Shown: positions 29,675-39,057, counted from the stretch's first letter. The stretch: DNA of 64,000 nt from Myroides marinus (GCF_900109075.1 NZ_FNYS01000001.1:1-64000), one strand, 5' to 3'. A program made the numbers and translations. The notes: generated by a model from the letters alone, not told the origin.

Positions 29675-30409
29675 ATGGAACAGGATAATCAAATTTTTGG
29701 TATTCGAGCTATAATCGAAGCCATCGAAGCAGGAAAAGATATAGATAAGGTATTCATACAGAAAGAAGCTTCTGGTGAATTAATGAGTTCTTTATTAAAG
29801 AGCTTAAAGAAGAACAATGTTAACTTCTCTTATGTACCTATCGAAAAACTAAACAAGCTAACAAACAAAAACCACCAAGGGGCTATTGCTAACATCTCTC
29901 CTATTTCTTTTTCATCATTAGAAGAATTAGTTGAAGGTGTTTTAGAGAAAAAAGAGAAACCTCTTTTTGTTATCCTTGATCAGATATCTGACGCTCGTAA
30001 CTTTGGTGCTATCATACGTACAGCTGTATGTTGTGGTGCTGATGGTATCATAGTATCTAAGAATGGAGCAGCTCCAGTAAATGGAGATACAGTAAAGACT
30101 TCTGCAGGGGCAGTATTTAATATTCCTATTTGTAAAGTAGACCATATTAAAGATGCAGTCTTTTATCTACAAGGATCAGGTGTAGTAACACTGGGTGCTA
30201 CTGAGAAAGCTGAAAAAGAAATCTACGATGTAGAACTTAACGTACCTCTAGCTATCATTATGGGTAGCGAAGATAAAGGTATCAATCCATCAGTATTAAA
30301 AATCATAGACGAAAAAGCAAAGCTACCTATGTTTAGCGTAATTGACTCACTTAACGTGTCAGTAGCTTGTGGAGCATTCTTATACGAAGCTATTCGTCAA
30401 AGAAGATAA
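29675..30409 (+). CDS. rlmB: 23S rRNA (guanosine-2'-O-)-methyltransferase RlmB/TrmH family
   Basis: A 244-residue SPOUT methyltransferase that 2'-O-methylates a guanosine of 23S rRNA. The N-terminal substrate-binding domain (FGIRAIIEAIEAGKDIDKVF) is followed by the knotted SAM-binding domain: motif 1 ISDARNFGAIIRTAVCCGAD, motif 2 LAIIMGSEDKGINPSVL, motif 3 SLNVSVACGAFLYEAIRQR. Family is certain; assignment to RlmB rather than another SpoU member rests on the N-terminal domain and length. It overlaps no gene and is followed after 5 bp by an unknown kinase-like gene. Confidence 0.9.
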   Translation: MEQDNQIFGIRAIIEAIEAGKDIDKVFIQKEASGELMSSLLKSLKKNNVNFSYVPIEKLNKLTNKNHQGAIANISPISFSSLEELVEGVLEKKEKPLFVILDQISDARNFGAIIRTAVCCGADGIIVSKNGAAPVNGDTVKTSAGAVFNIPICKVDHIKDAVFYLQGSGVVTLGATEKAEKEIYDVELNVPLAIIMGSEDKGINPSVLKIIDEKAKLPMFSVIDSLNVSVACGAFLYEAIRQRR

Positions 30410-30414
30410 TAACT

Positions 30415-31464
30415 ATGCAAAAAGACACTAAGAGACAACAAAAAAAGCCATGTTATCCTGTTTCGGATGATTTAGTAAGGTACCTTGATAAGTATAAACG
30501 CACTACTAAGACGAGTATACTTTATGAGGACTTGCTTCGCTTTAGTGGTTATATTAGTGTTGAAGATAAGTTCGGCAACGATACCTTGTGGTTAAGGGTA
30601 TACTATCCTGAACATGAATATGCAGAAATAGAGTCAAGCTTAACTAAGATATATACACTTCTTCACTCTGATGGAGATGTCAATACCTTACAACACTTAA
30701 CTGTAGATTCTATAGACTTCTGTTCATTCGGTAACTCACAACCGTTCCGAGTTAAAGTAAGAAATAAGCTAAATGATATCTATACCAACTTCTATATAAA
30801 GAAAGCAGATGCTTCTCGTATCTATGGACTAGAGCTAGAAGAAATGTTATCTCCTTATACGATGAACTACATCGTACATAAAGATACATTAATAGAAGAA
30901 CACATCATGGGAATACCTGGCGATGTATTTATAAAAGAGCATTTAGCTCAATGCAGCGAACTAGAGAAATCCCAAATAGCAAAAGAATATGTAAAGTTTA
31001 ATGAGCGTTGTCTTATCGGACTATTAGGCGATATGCGTTCTTATAATTATGTGATCATTCCTACACATGACTTTGATCACGTAGTATACAGAATACGCCC
31101 TATAGACTTTGACCAACAGTGTTATGAAGGTAATCTAAAATTCTACTTACCTCAATTCTTTAAGGAGAATAACGTTATCGTAAGGTTAGTAATAGAAAAG
31201 TTTAAAGACACCTCTATAGAACAGTATCGAAAAGAAATACGTTCTGTACTAGTAAGGAGAGTTCTAAGCAATAAAGAACGTCTAGAAGATTTACTCAATG
31301 TAATGAAGCACGACACAGTTGCTCCTCAAGAGCATGTCAATCAACTAAAAACTGATTTATATGATTACGTACATGAGAAAGCATTTAAGTACTGTGATAA
31401 TATGGGTGAAGTATTAGAAACAGCCATTGACTTTACAATCAAAAACTACAGAAGCGTCTTTTAA
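30415..31464 (+). CDS. Unknown protein with kinase-like catalytic motifs
   Basis: A 349-residue soluble protein of no family I recognise by name. The start chosen (MQKDTKRQQKK) lies 5 bp after rlmB; a longer in-frame start would overlap that gene. The second half reads like an aminoglycoside-phosphotransferase or protein-kinase fold: a lysine strand FYIKKAD (Lys129/130), a glutamate-rich helix (ELEEML, about 140-145), a hinge-like TLIEEHIMGIPGD, a catalytic-loop-like LGDMRSYNYVI (Asp206, Asn211) and IRPIDFDQ (Asp231, Asp233) in place of DFG. The first 100 residues look like a separate alpha/beta domain. Kinase activity is inference from pattern only. Co-transcription with rlmB suggests, weakly, a role tied to ribosomes or RNA. 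Confidence 0.7.
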   Translation: MQKDTKRQQKKPCYPVSDDLVRYLDKYKRTTKTSILYEDLLRFSGYISVEDKFGNDTLWLRVYYPEHEYAEIESSLTKIYTLLHSDGDVNTLQHLTVDSIDFCSFGNSQPFRVKVRNKLNDIYTNFYIKKADASRIYGLELEEMLSPYTMNYIVHKDTLIEEHIMGIPGDVFIKEHLAQCSELEKSQIAKEYVKFNERCLIGLLGDMRSYNYVIIPTHDFDHVVYRIRPIDFDQQCYEGNLKFYLPQFFKENNVIVRLVIEKFKDTSIEQYRKEIRSVLVRRVLSNKERLEDLLNVMKHDTVAPQEHVNQLKTDLYDYVHEKAFKYCDNMGEVLETAIDFTIKNYRSVF

Positions 31465-31482
31465 TAAGACGCTTCTTTTATT
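31450..31482. terminator. Bidirectional terminator between convergent genes
   Basis: AGAAGCGTCTT (31450-31460) pairs with AAGACGCTTCT (31466-31476), followed by TTTATTTT on the right. It overlaps the stop of the kinase-like gene and abuts the 3' end of the rhomboid gene. Confidence 0.88.
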
Positions 31483-32239
31483 TTATCCAATATCTATCAA
31501 TACCTTCTAATAGTACTACTGGTAGACTACTTCTATATGGGTCACTATACTTAAGGACCTTCTCCTTTGGAATAATAATAAAGTTACCATTCTCATCAAA
31601 ACACTTCATGAACGGATCTGACTGCGCATCAAAGTTAGGATCTTGCCATTCATACTTATACCCTTTTTCAATATGCTCAGGATTCGAGATAAAAACACTC
31701 AATAACATTCCTGTCAAAAATCCACTCAGATGCCCTTCCCATGATATCCCCTCTTCTACATCAGGAAACATATACCACACCAATCCTCCATATAAGATCA
31801 CTATCAAAAAGGATAAAGCCATCAATCTATAATACTGAGTAAGCATCCCCTTAAAGAACATAAAGCTTACCAATACATAAATCAACCCACTCGCTCCTAT
31901 GTGATAACTCTCTCTACCGATTAACCAAGTTCCGAATCCTGATAATATAATCCCCCATAATAATACAGACAATGTCTGCTTCTTATAGAAGAATTGCAGC
32001 ATTAACAATAAGACAAATAAGGCTATCGAGTTATTATAAAGATGCTTGATACCACCATGTATAAATGGACTAAACACTATCCCTCTCAGTCCTGATATGG
32101 TACGAGGCAATACTCCATACTCACGCAACTCATAGAAGTTATTCCAATCTAACCAATACACACCCCAGATCAATACAATAAAGAACAGAGGTAGAAATAA
32201 TAGATTAATAGATAAAGGAGGTAATTTTTCTTTACTCAT
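31478..32239 (-). CDS. Rhomboid family intramembrane serine protease
   Basis: A 253-residue polytopic protein with about six membrane helices that cleaves substrates within the bilayer. The catalytic dyad is visible: Ser117 in HIGASGLIYV and His170 in WEGHLSGFLTG. The oxyanion-type HxxxN is HLYNN (His66, Asn70). After the last helix (about 185) comes a 65-residue cytoplasmic tail rich in aromatic and acidic residues. It has no partner gene; its substrates are unknown. Confidence 0.92.
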   Translation of the reverse strand: MSKEKLPPLSINLLFLPLFFIVLIWGVYWLDWNNFYELREYGVLPRTISGLRGIVFSPFIHGGIKHLYNNSIALFVLLLMLQFFYKKQTLSVLLWGIILSGFGTWLIGRESYHIGASGLIYVLVSFMFFKGMLTQYYRLMALSFLIVILYGGLVWYMFPDVEEGISWEGHLSGFLTGMLLSVFISNPEHIEKGYKYEWQDPNFDAQSDPFMKCFDENGNFIIIPKEKVLKYSDPYRSSLPVVLLEGIDRYWIK

Positions 32240-32419
32240 AATTATCTTCCTTTCGTTAAGCTAAATATAAGTCATTTTAAAATAAGTCGTATTTCTCTTC
32301 ACATCATTTTAGCATATAGATAATGCGACAGAATTTATCATATTTAATAGAACAAATAGAAAAGTATCATATTCTAAAAAAGAGATTGTATTTTTGTAGA
32401 TAGACATTTAATAAGTAAA

Positions 32420-33697
32420 ATGGAAGCACCTTTAGCAGAACGAGTACGCCCACAGACCTTAAGTGACTATGTAAGTCAAGAACACTTAGTAGGAGAAAAT
32501 GGAATTTTAACCAATCAGTTAAAAGTAGGTTTTATACCTTCTTTAATCTTTTGGGGACCTCCAGGCACTGGTAAAACTACACTTGCCGAAATCATAGCTA
32601 AAGAGAGTGAGCGACCATTCTATGTATTGAGTGCTATCAACTCAGGGGTAAAAGACATCCGAGAAGTTATAGACAAAGCTAAAAATAACAGTGGTCTATT
32701 CACTGCACGTAATCCCATCTTGTTTATAGATGAGATACACCGTTTTAGCAAGTCTCAACAGGACTCACTATTAGCTGCTGTAGAACGCGGTTGGGTAACC
32801 CTTATAGGTGCGACTACAGAGAACCCAAGCTTTGAGGTTATTCCCGCTCTATTATCTAGATGTCAAGTTTACACACTTAACGCCTTTACGAAAGATGACC
32901 TACAGCACCTACTAGAACGTGCTATAGCTAAAGACCTCTTCTTAAAGAAAAAGAATATAACACTTACCGAAACAGAAGCTTTATTCAGAATATCTGGGGG
33001 TGATGGACGTAAGCTTTTAAATACTTTTGAACTTATCGTCAACTCTACTAATGATGACCATATAGAAATCACTAATGATAGAGTTATGCAAATCGTACAG
33101 AAAAACACTGTACTCTATGATAAGACAGGAGAACAACATTATGATATCGTCTCTGCTTTTATCAAATCTATTAGAGGTAGCGATCCTAATGGTGCAGTAT
33201 ACTGGTTAGCGAGAATGATAGAGGGTGGTGAAGATGTCAAGTTTATTGCTCGTAGGTTATTAATATCCGCTTCTGAAGATATAGGCAATGCTAATCCTAC
33301 TGCTCTTATTATGGCTAACAATACCTTTCAGGCGGTATCTGTTATCGGATATCCTGAGAGTAGAATATTACTAAGCCAGTGTGCTATTTACTTAGCCACT
33401 TCTCCCAAGAGTAACTCTACTTACCTAGCCATAGGTAATGCACAGCAACTCGTAAAACAAACAGGTGATCTCTCAGTACCTATACACCTTAGGAATGCAC
33501 CTACTAAACTGATGAAAGAGCTAGGCTATGGCCAAGAGTATCTATACTCTCATGACTATCCTAATAACTTTGTAGAACAACAGTTTTTGCCTGATGAATT
33601 AGAAGGGACTGTATTATATGAACCAGGTACTAATAATAGAGAGAACGGGACAAGAGAATTCTTACGCAACAGATGGCACTTTAAATATAACTACTAG
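32420..33697 (+). CDS. rarA: Replication-associated recombination protein A (AAA+ ATPase)
   Basis: 425 residues, MgsA/WRNIP1 family, acting at stalled replication forks. Walker A GPPGTGKT (46-53), Walker B LFIDEIHRF (Asp104-Glu105), sensor 1 IGATTENPSF, an Arg-finger region VIPALLSRC, then the C-terminal tetramerisation domain with AVYWLARMIEGGEDVKFIAR and RLLISASEDIGNANP. A possible -7 box, TATTTTTG, lies at 32389-32396. Confidence 0.95.
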   Translation: MEAPLAERVRPQTLSDYVSQEHLVGENGILTNQLKVGFIPSLIFWGPPGTGKTTLAEIIAKESERPFYVLSAINSGVKDIREVIDKAKNNSGLFTARNPILFIDEIHRFSKSQQDSLLAAVERGWVTLIGATTENPSFEVIPALLSRCQVYTLNAFTKDDLQHLLERAIAKDLFLKKKNITLTETEALFRISGGDGRKLLNTFELIVNSTNDDHIEITNDRVMQIVQKNTVLYDKTGEQHYDIVSAFIKSIRGSDPNGAVYWLARMIEGGEDVKFIARRLLISASEDIGNANPTALIMANNTFQAVSVIGYPESRILLSQCAIYLATSPKSNSTYLAIGNAQQLVKQTGDLSVPIHLRNAPTKLMKELGYGQEYLYSHDYPNNFVEQQFLPDELEGTVLYEPGTNNRENGTREFLRNRWHFKYNY

Positions 33698-33704
33698 ATA
33701 CACG

Positions 33705-33731
33705 AAGACCTGCTTATAGCAGGTCTTTTAA
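33705..33731. terminator. Bidirectional terminator between rarA and the nucleotidase gene
   Basis: AAGACCTGCT (33705-33714) pairs with AGCAGGTCTT (33718-33727) around a TAT loop. It overlaps the 3' end of the leftward gene and serves both convergent genes. Confidence 0.85.
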
Positions 33732-34412
33732 TTCTATTAATTTTTGTACGTGATAGATCTGTGGTATCACCTTCTCTTTAGACTGACTGTAGTAGATAGC
33801 ATCCATACCTACTCCTAGAGCTCCCTCTATATCCGCCAAAAAGTTATCTCCTATCATCACTGATTGATCTACTTTCACTTGTGCCTTATCTAATGCATAA
33901 TTAAATATCTCTGGATTAGGTTTACTTACACCTGCCATCTCAGAGTTAGTCACGGTCTTAAAGTATCCTGCTATTCCTGATCGTTCTAGCTTCTTACCTT
34001 GCACCTCATTAAATCCATTCGTGATAATATGAAGTTTATACTTATCCTGTAAATAATCTAATACCTCTATAGCTCCATCAAATAAGTAGTTATGATTAGG
34101 CATTGCCTTAAGGTAATTATCTCCTAACAATAACATCTCTTCTGTCGTAGACAGATAATCAAGTTTAGCGAATGTATCTCTGATTCTTCCTATTCTAAGT
34201 TCTTCTTTACTTACTTGATTAAGGCTATACTTATCCCAATATTCATTGTTTATCGCTACATAATGACTTAAGAATGCCTCTGTACTAAACGGTAATTTTA
34301 ATTCTTCTATCACATCATTAAAAGCTAAAGCAGAATTCTTCTCAAAGTCCCATAATGTATGGTCTAAATCAAAGAAGATATCTGTCTTACTAGTTAAGCT
34401 TTTTACTCCCAT
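33714..34412 (-). CDS. HAD-family nucleotidase, YjjG type
   Basis: A 232-residue haloacid dehalogenase-like phosphatase. Motif I FFDLDHTLWDF (Asp15 nucleophile, Asp17), motif II IITNGFNEVQGKKL, motif III SKPNPEIFNYAL (Lys), motif IV VMIGDNFLADIEGA. The helical cap between motifs I and II matches YjjG-type enzymes, which clear non-canonical pyrimidine nucleotides. It is convergent with rarA, so both neighbours touch genome maintenance. Family is firm; substrate is inferred. Confidence 0.85.
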   Translation of the reverse strand: MGVKSLTSKTDIFFDLDHTLWDFEKNSALAFNDVIEELKLPFSTEAFLSHYVAINNEYWDKYSLNQVSKEELRIGRIRDTFAKLDYLSTTEEMLLLGDNYLKAMPNHNYLFDGAIEVLDYLQDKYKLHIITNGFNEVQGKKLERSGIAGYFKTVTNSEMAGVSKPNPEIFNYALDKAQVKVDQSVMIGDNFLADIEGALGVGMDAIYYSQSKEKVIPQIYHVQKLIELKDLL

Positions 34413-34619
34413 TTTTTAATATCTTTTGATTGAGGTACAAAAGTACTTATTTTAGAACTAAAACTTCTCATAAAATAAAAACACTATTTACAACTTAAAA
34501 TAATGGTATAACAAAAAAACCAACCTAATTCTATATTAAAAAGAACTAGACTGGTCTTACTTATTTTAAATTCTTCAGAGAATCATCAAAAAAAGACTTC
34601 CCTAACTAACTATAATATT

Positions 34620-35471
34620 TTAATATGGAACCGATATAAAATCTGCTTTTAGCGTAGAATATGCAAAAAAAGGACTCCAATCATAAGTTCCAGCAGTTAT
34701 CGTACCATTTTCAGCCCAGCCCTCCGTAGCATAAACTTTGATTGAATAAGTAACTCCTTTTTTTACTGAAGCTGCTCCTTGTGACATAGCTACTGCTGGA
34801 TTGTTTCTTGCATAATAACCATTTGCACTTGCTTGTGCATTAATAGGCGTACATGCTGCTAGAAATGTTTCTTTACTATTATCACTTCCTGTTAAAATAA
34901 TTTTAAAAAAAGTATTTCCTAAATCTGTAGCCTTATTACTAGCGTTAGCATTAGCAGCTAATTTGGCATAAAGAACAGCCGAAATATACAGATTCCCATC
35001 TAAAGTTGCAGTCCAGCTAGGAACTCTAAGAGCAAGTAACTCTATATCAGCACTTTTACTGACAGCATAAATATCAGTTTTGCCTGTCGTTCTAAAAGCT
35101 ACCATTTCCGTATCTTGAGTTTTTTTGGTAGTAACAGAAGTTACATACTTCATCCATTTTTCTCCATCCCATGTATACATACCTTTACCAAGAGCATCAT
35201 TGGTATTATACACTTGAGCACCTGCATACTCCAACGCTTTAGTATCCGCATCTATACCTAACTTAGTTTTATCTGCTATAAATACTCTAGGAAATAAAAC
35301 TCCTTTGGTACTATTAGTATTATTCGCATCAGAAGGCCCTTGTTTTATATCTAAAAGAGCCCCTTTAAGTGGAGGAGATGGATCCCCTACAGATACCTGA
35401 CTATACATCTTTCCAGAGGTAAACACGCCCATGGTCAGAAGAACTATTAAACAACTTTTTTTTAGATTCAT
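34620..35471 (-). CDS. Secreted protein of unknown function
   Basis: 283 residues. A classical signal peptide (MNLKKSCLIVLLTMGVFTSG, cleavage likely after MYSQ) is followed by a short segment seen at the start of many Bacteroidota exported proteins: KGALLDIKQ, then STKGVLFPRVFI and AQVYNTNDALGKGMYTWDGE (about 35-105). The rest (about 120-283) is a beta-rich domain with ALRVPSWTATLDGNLYISAV, resembling C-terminal binding domains. I do not recognise a family. It is monocistronic between long AT-rich gaps; expression and ligand are unknown. Confidence 0.75.
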   Translation of the reverse strand: MNLKKSCLIVLLTMGVFTSGKMYSQVSVGDPSPPLKGALLDIKQGPSDANNTNSTKGVLFPRVFIADKTKLGIDADTKALEYAGAQVYNTNDALGKGMYTWDGEKWMKYVTSVTTKKTQDTEMVAFRTTGKTDIYAVSKSADIELLALRVPSWTATLDGNLYISAVLYAKLAANANASNKATDLGNTFFKIILTGSDNSKETFLAACTPINAQASANGYYARNNPAVAMSQGAASVKKGVTYSIKVYATEGWAENGTITAGTYDWSPFFAYSTLKADFISVPY

Positions 35472-35867
35472 AAATTTATTATTTGCATCAAAAAAATAAA
35501 TATTACTTAATCCTATATTCCTTTGATTAGTTAAACATTCTTTGTTTTTCTATATGAACACTAGCTTGAAGAAAGAAATAACCATTCTTTACTAGTCATT
35601 TTTAGAAATCTCTAAAATCAATAAAATAAAAAATATGTCACAGAAATAAAATGATTCCTACTGATATTAAAAGCACTTTCTTCACACAATAAAGATTGTA
35701 TTTTTTATAAATCCTACTTTATCTTAAAAACACCATAAATATAATAAATCAAATCAAAAACACCACTAAATTTACTTAATTTATTATAAATATTTGTTTA
35801 TTTAAACTAACCAAAGAATACTATACTAATTAATTATGATAAAAAATTTTTAAACTTTATTATTATT
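35472..35867. other. AT-rich non-coding gap
   Basis: 396 bp between the radC stop and the secreted-protein start. No gene, no clear promoter box and no strong hairpin; it is very AT-rich throughout. Confidence 0.6.
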
Positions 35868-36560
35868 TCATAAAATCCCTTCATCTGCAAAACTATAATA
35901 GCTATACTCTGTAATAATCAAGTGATCTAAGAGCTGTATATCCATTACTTTTCCTGCTTCTTTAATCTTCTTTGTTATTTGTATATCAGCATCACTTGGC
36001 TTTAACTTACCACTTGGATGGTTATGCGCGAGGATAATTCCTACTGCCTTCTGCTCTAATGCAGTCTGAAACAATACCCGCACATCTACCACAGTACCTG
36101 TCATTCCACCCTTACTCAACGGCGCTTTATACTTCACCTTATTAGAGTTATTCAGATACAACACCCAAAACTCCTCGTGATCTAGATCTCCTATCAAGGG
36201 ATTAATCAGTTCGAACGCATCACTACTAGATGTTATCTGCGGTTCTTCTACGCGCTCACTCAACCTTCTTCTCTGACCTATCTCTAAAGCCGCAATAATA
36301 GTGATAGCCTTAGCTTCACCTATACCTTTAAAAGCAGTTAGTTTAGTAATACTCTGTCTAGCTAACATGCTTAAGTTATGATCATATGTAGCTAAAATTC
36401 GTTTACACAAATCCACAGCAGATTCATCTTTATGACCTGATCCTATTAAGATAGCTAATAGCTCAGCATCACTCAATACTGTTTTCCCTTTTAGCATTAA
36501 CTTCTCACGAGGTCTATCATCTTCAGCCCATTGTTTGATAGTAATTTTTTGGTTCTCCAT
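35868..36560 (-). CDS. radC: DNA repair protein RadC (JAB/MPN domain)
   Basis: 230 residues from the ATG giving MENQKITIKQWAEDDRPREK; an in-frame upstream ATG adds 16 residues not seen in the family, so it was rejected. N-terminal helix-hairpin-helix region (LTAFKGIGEAKAITIIAAL) and a C-terminal JAB1/MPN metalloprotease-like domain with HNHPSGKLKPSDADI, the metal-binding H-x-H...S...D set. The role of RadC in repair is doubtful in E. coli; family assignment is secure. Confidence 0.92.
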   Translation of the reverse strand: MENQKITIKQWAEDDRPREKLMLKGKTVLSDAELLAILIGSGHKDESAVDLCKRILATYDHNLSMLARQSITKLTAFKGIGEAKAITIIAALEIGQRRRLSERVEEPQITSSSDAFELINPLIGDLDHEEFWVLYLNNSNKVKYKAPLSKGGMTGTVVDVRVLFQTALEQKAVGIILAHNHPSGKLKPSDADIQITKKIKEAGKVMDIQLLDHLIITEYSYYSFADEGIL

Positions 36561-36781
36561 AGTCAATAGTTTAAGACTTATCAAATCAAAAAGTAAGCCT
36601 ACCACCAACTTCTAATATAAAGGTATTGTAAAATTCATATCACTTATCAAAGCAAACCTTTACTCAATATTACTATTCACCTTTTGTCCTATATACTACA
36701 GCACTCTCGTTCATATATTAGTATACTCATCCTATAATCAAAGTATAGTCTAAGTACAATATTACGGTGTTTTGGTACTTG

Positions 36782-36825
36782 CACTATACTTACACTATAC
36801 TAGCATTATACTAACACCCTATCTC
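36782..36825. repeat. 11-bp tandem repeat, 3 units plus a decayed one
   Basis: CACTATACTTA (36782-36792), CACTATACTAG (36793-36803), CATTATACTAA (36804-36814), then CACCCTATCTC. The period is one helical turn, so TATACT boxes fall on the same face of the DNA. The element lies about 220 bp upstream of radC. Confidence 0.7.
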
Positions 36826-36950
36826 GAATTAGATATAAACACAAAAATACCACTAGGTCAAAAAGCGAATAAACCATGCTTACCTAAACCAAAAAACATT
36901 AGAAAATAGATGAAAGTTTAACTAGAGTACACTTCTCCAGTATGTAATTA

Positions 36951-36991
36951 ACCAAAAAAGGTCATTAGCTACTATCGTAACTAATGACCTT
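36951..36991 (-). terminator. Intrinsic terminator of mpl
   Basis: AAGGTCATTAG (36958-36968) pairs with CTAATGACCTT (36981-36991), then leftward a U-run from the A-tract at 36953-36959. It lies 36 bp past the mpl stop. Confidence 0.88.
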
Positions 36992-37026
36992 CTATATAAT
37001 AGTAATCTCTTACTCTTCTTTTAAGC

Positions 37027-38388
37027 TTACTTACTCGCTACATTATCGCTAAATGCCTGCATATCTAATCCTCCATAATTACCTGAACTCATAAATAACA
37101 ATACTGAATTAGTCAAATCAAGTTGTTCTAAGTAATTTTTAAAGTCAGCTGCATTGGTATAAGTCGCTAATCCTTCGCGCTTAAACGCCGATTGCATTTG
37201 CTCTTGAGAGATCTCAGGCATATTCTTAATCTTTAATGCGTCTAATGAATAGAACACTACAGCTTCATCTGCCTTATCTAATGCGCCTTCATACTGAGAT
37301 AAGAACGCAGAGTTAAGACTACTATAAGTGTGTAACTCTAGACAAGCTATAACTTTTTTACTTGGATACTGTGCTTTTACAGCTTCAGTAGTAGCTTTTA
37401 CTTTACTAGGTGAGTGAGCGAAATCTTTATAGATAACAGTACTATCTGTCTCTACTAACTTCTCTAGACGTTTAGAGGCACCTTTAAATGATGCAATAGC
37501 CTCATAGAAATCCTCTTCATCTATTCCCATATTCTGACAGATCCACTTCGCACCATTGATATTACTTAAATTATGCTTACCGAATACCTCTAATGGCATA
37601 GGGCCATCATTAGTATCTAAGAATGTCTGTTCATTCTCTATTGTATAAGATGGCGTATTATATGGCAATCTTCTAATAGGATTATTAGTCTCTTCAGCTA
37701 GCTTAGCCACAATAGGATCTTCCTCGTTATATACTAAAATACCACCGTTAACAATCTTATCAATAAAGATTTTGAACTGGTCAACGTAGTTGTCAAAAGT
37801 TGGGAATACATTGATATGATCCCACGCAATACCACTTAATAAAGCAATGTTTGGTTGGTAGATATGAAACTTAGGTCTAAGGTCTAAAGCTGAAGATAAA
37901 TACTCATCTCCTTCTATCAACATGAACTCATTATCAGAAGTTAAATTAACCATACGATCAAACCCTTCTAACTGTGCTCCTACTAGATAATCTACTTCTA
38001 CATTGTGGTAATGCATTACATGTAATATCATGGACGTAATCGTAGTCTTACCATGAGAACCTCCTATCACTACACGCGTTTTATTTTTAGAGTGCTCATA
38101 GATAAACTCAGGATATGAGTATATCGTCAATCCTAACTCTTTAGCCTTAATAAGTTCTGGGTTATCCCCTTTAGCATGCATTCCTAAAATAACTACATCG
38201 ATATCTGAAGTAATCTTCTCTGGATACCATCCTTCTTCTTTTGGTAATAATCCTTTAGCAGCTAATCTTGACTTAGATGGTTCGAAGATAGTATCATCAC
38301 TACCTGTTACTATATCTCCTTTAGCATGTAAGGCTAATGCCAAATTGTGCATTGCACTTCCTCCTATTGCGATAAAATGTATACGCAT
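37027..38388 (-). CDS. mpl: UDP-N-acetylmuramate:tripeptide ligase (Mpl)
   Basis: Joins recycled L-Ala-gamma-D-Glu-mDAP tripeptide to UDP-MurNAc, saving peptidoglycan material. 453 residues from the ATG giving MRIHFIAIGGSAMHNLALAL; an upstream in-frame ATG would add 18 atypical residues. Mur-ligase features: N-terminal Rossmann IAIGGSAMHN, ATP loop GGSHGKTTITSMI, GDEYLSSALDLRPKF with the metal-binding Glu-Asp, and AWDHINVFPTFDNYV. Length and the SAMHNLA start separate Mpl from MurC. Confidence 0.93.
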   Translation of the reverse strand: MRIHFIAIGGSAMHNLALALHAKGDIVTGSDDTIFEPSKSRLAAKGLLPKEEGWYPEKITSDIDVVILGMHAKGDNPELIKAKELGLTIYSYPEFIYEHSKNKTRVVIGGSHGKTTITSMILHVMHYHNVEVDYLVGAQLEGFDRMVNLTSDNEFMLIEGDEYLSSALDLRPKFHIYQPNIALLSGIAWDHINVFPTFDNYVDQFKIFIDKIVNGGILVYNEEDPIVAKLAEETNNPIRRLPYNTPSYTIENEQTFLDTNDGPMPLEVFGKHNLSNINGAKWICQNMGIDEEDFYEAIASFKGASKRLEKLVETDSTVIYKDFAHSPSKVKATTEAVKAQYPSKKVIACLELHTYSSLNSAFLSQYEGALDKADEAVVFYSLDALKIKNMPEISQEQMQSAFKREGLATYTNAADFKNYLEQLDLTNSVLLFMSSGNYGGLDMQAFSDNVASK

Positions 38389-38601
38389 CCTATATTTCTT
38401 TTGACTTTTAGTAATCTTAATTGATAGGTAAAAATACGACATTATTATATTCTGTCCTTATTCTGACCTAAATATCTTAAATCTAGATCTAGCATTAATA
38501 TAATACTATCAACCACTCCAGCATTCTAACATCTACACATTTAGAGAATATAGACCGTTGAAATGTTAAAATATTATCAATATCTTTACAACAAAAAATA
38601 T

Positions 38602-39057
38602 ATGGAAAACTATAATTACCCTCCTCAACAACCACAATATCCACAGCCACAACCAACGTCTGTATTAGGTATCATTTCACTAGTATTTGCCATCGTTGCA
38701 CTAGTGGTCTCTTTCATTCCATGTTTTGGATACTTTGCAATATTCATTGCACTAATTCCTATTATTTCATCAATCATAGTATTAGTCCAAGCGAAGAGAA
38801 CTAGAGAGCCTAAAGGATTAGCTATCGCAGGGCTAGCTATAGGTGGAGTTGCCCTAATGATAGGTCTATTCTGGGGATCTCTATTAGGAGGTATTGGTAG
38901 TCAAATTCAAAATGATATTAGAATAAATCAAGATAGATATGGTATCAATGATTCACTAGAAGAACCTTATTATTATGAAGAAGAAGAATCTAATGGTGAG
39001 AACGTAGAGATATTCACAGAAGAATCTGATCAAGGAGAAGTAAAAACTGGTGAATAA
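38602..39057 (+). CDS. Small membrane protein, DUF4190 type
   Basis: 151 residues from the ATG giving MENYNYPPQQPQYPQPQPT; a longer frame starts 39 bp earlier but adds low-complexity residues. A Pro/Gln-rich cytoplasmic head leads to two hydrophobic helices (VLGIISLVFAIVALVVSF, and GLAIAGLAIGGVALMIGLFW) with a short basic loop (AKRTREPKG) between, the pattern of DUF4190 proteins. The tail is acidic (YYYEEEESNGENVEIF). Function is unknown. It forms a pair with the gene that follows after 3 bp. Confidence 0.8.
   Translation: MENYNYPPQQPQYPQPQPTSVLGIISLVFAIVALVVSFIPCFGYFAIFIALIPIISSIIVLVQAKRTREPKGLAIAGLAIGGVALMIGLFWGSLLGGIGSQIQNDIRINQDRYGINDSLEEPYYYEEEESNGENVEIFTEESDQGEVKTGE

Larger units (their letters stand above)
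36561..37026. other. Non-coding gap with tandem repeats between mpl and radC
   Basis: 466 bp. Contains the mpl terminator on the left of its direction (36951-36991), an 11-bp tandem repeat (36782-36825) and AT-rich DNA with scattered TATACT motifs. No gene was found. Confidence 0.65.
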
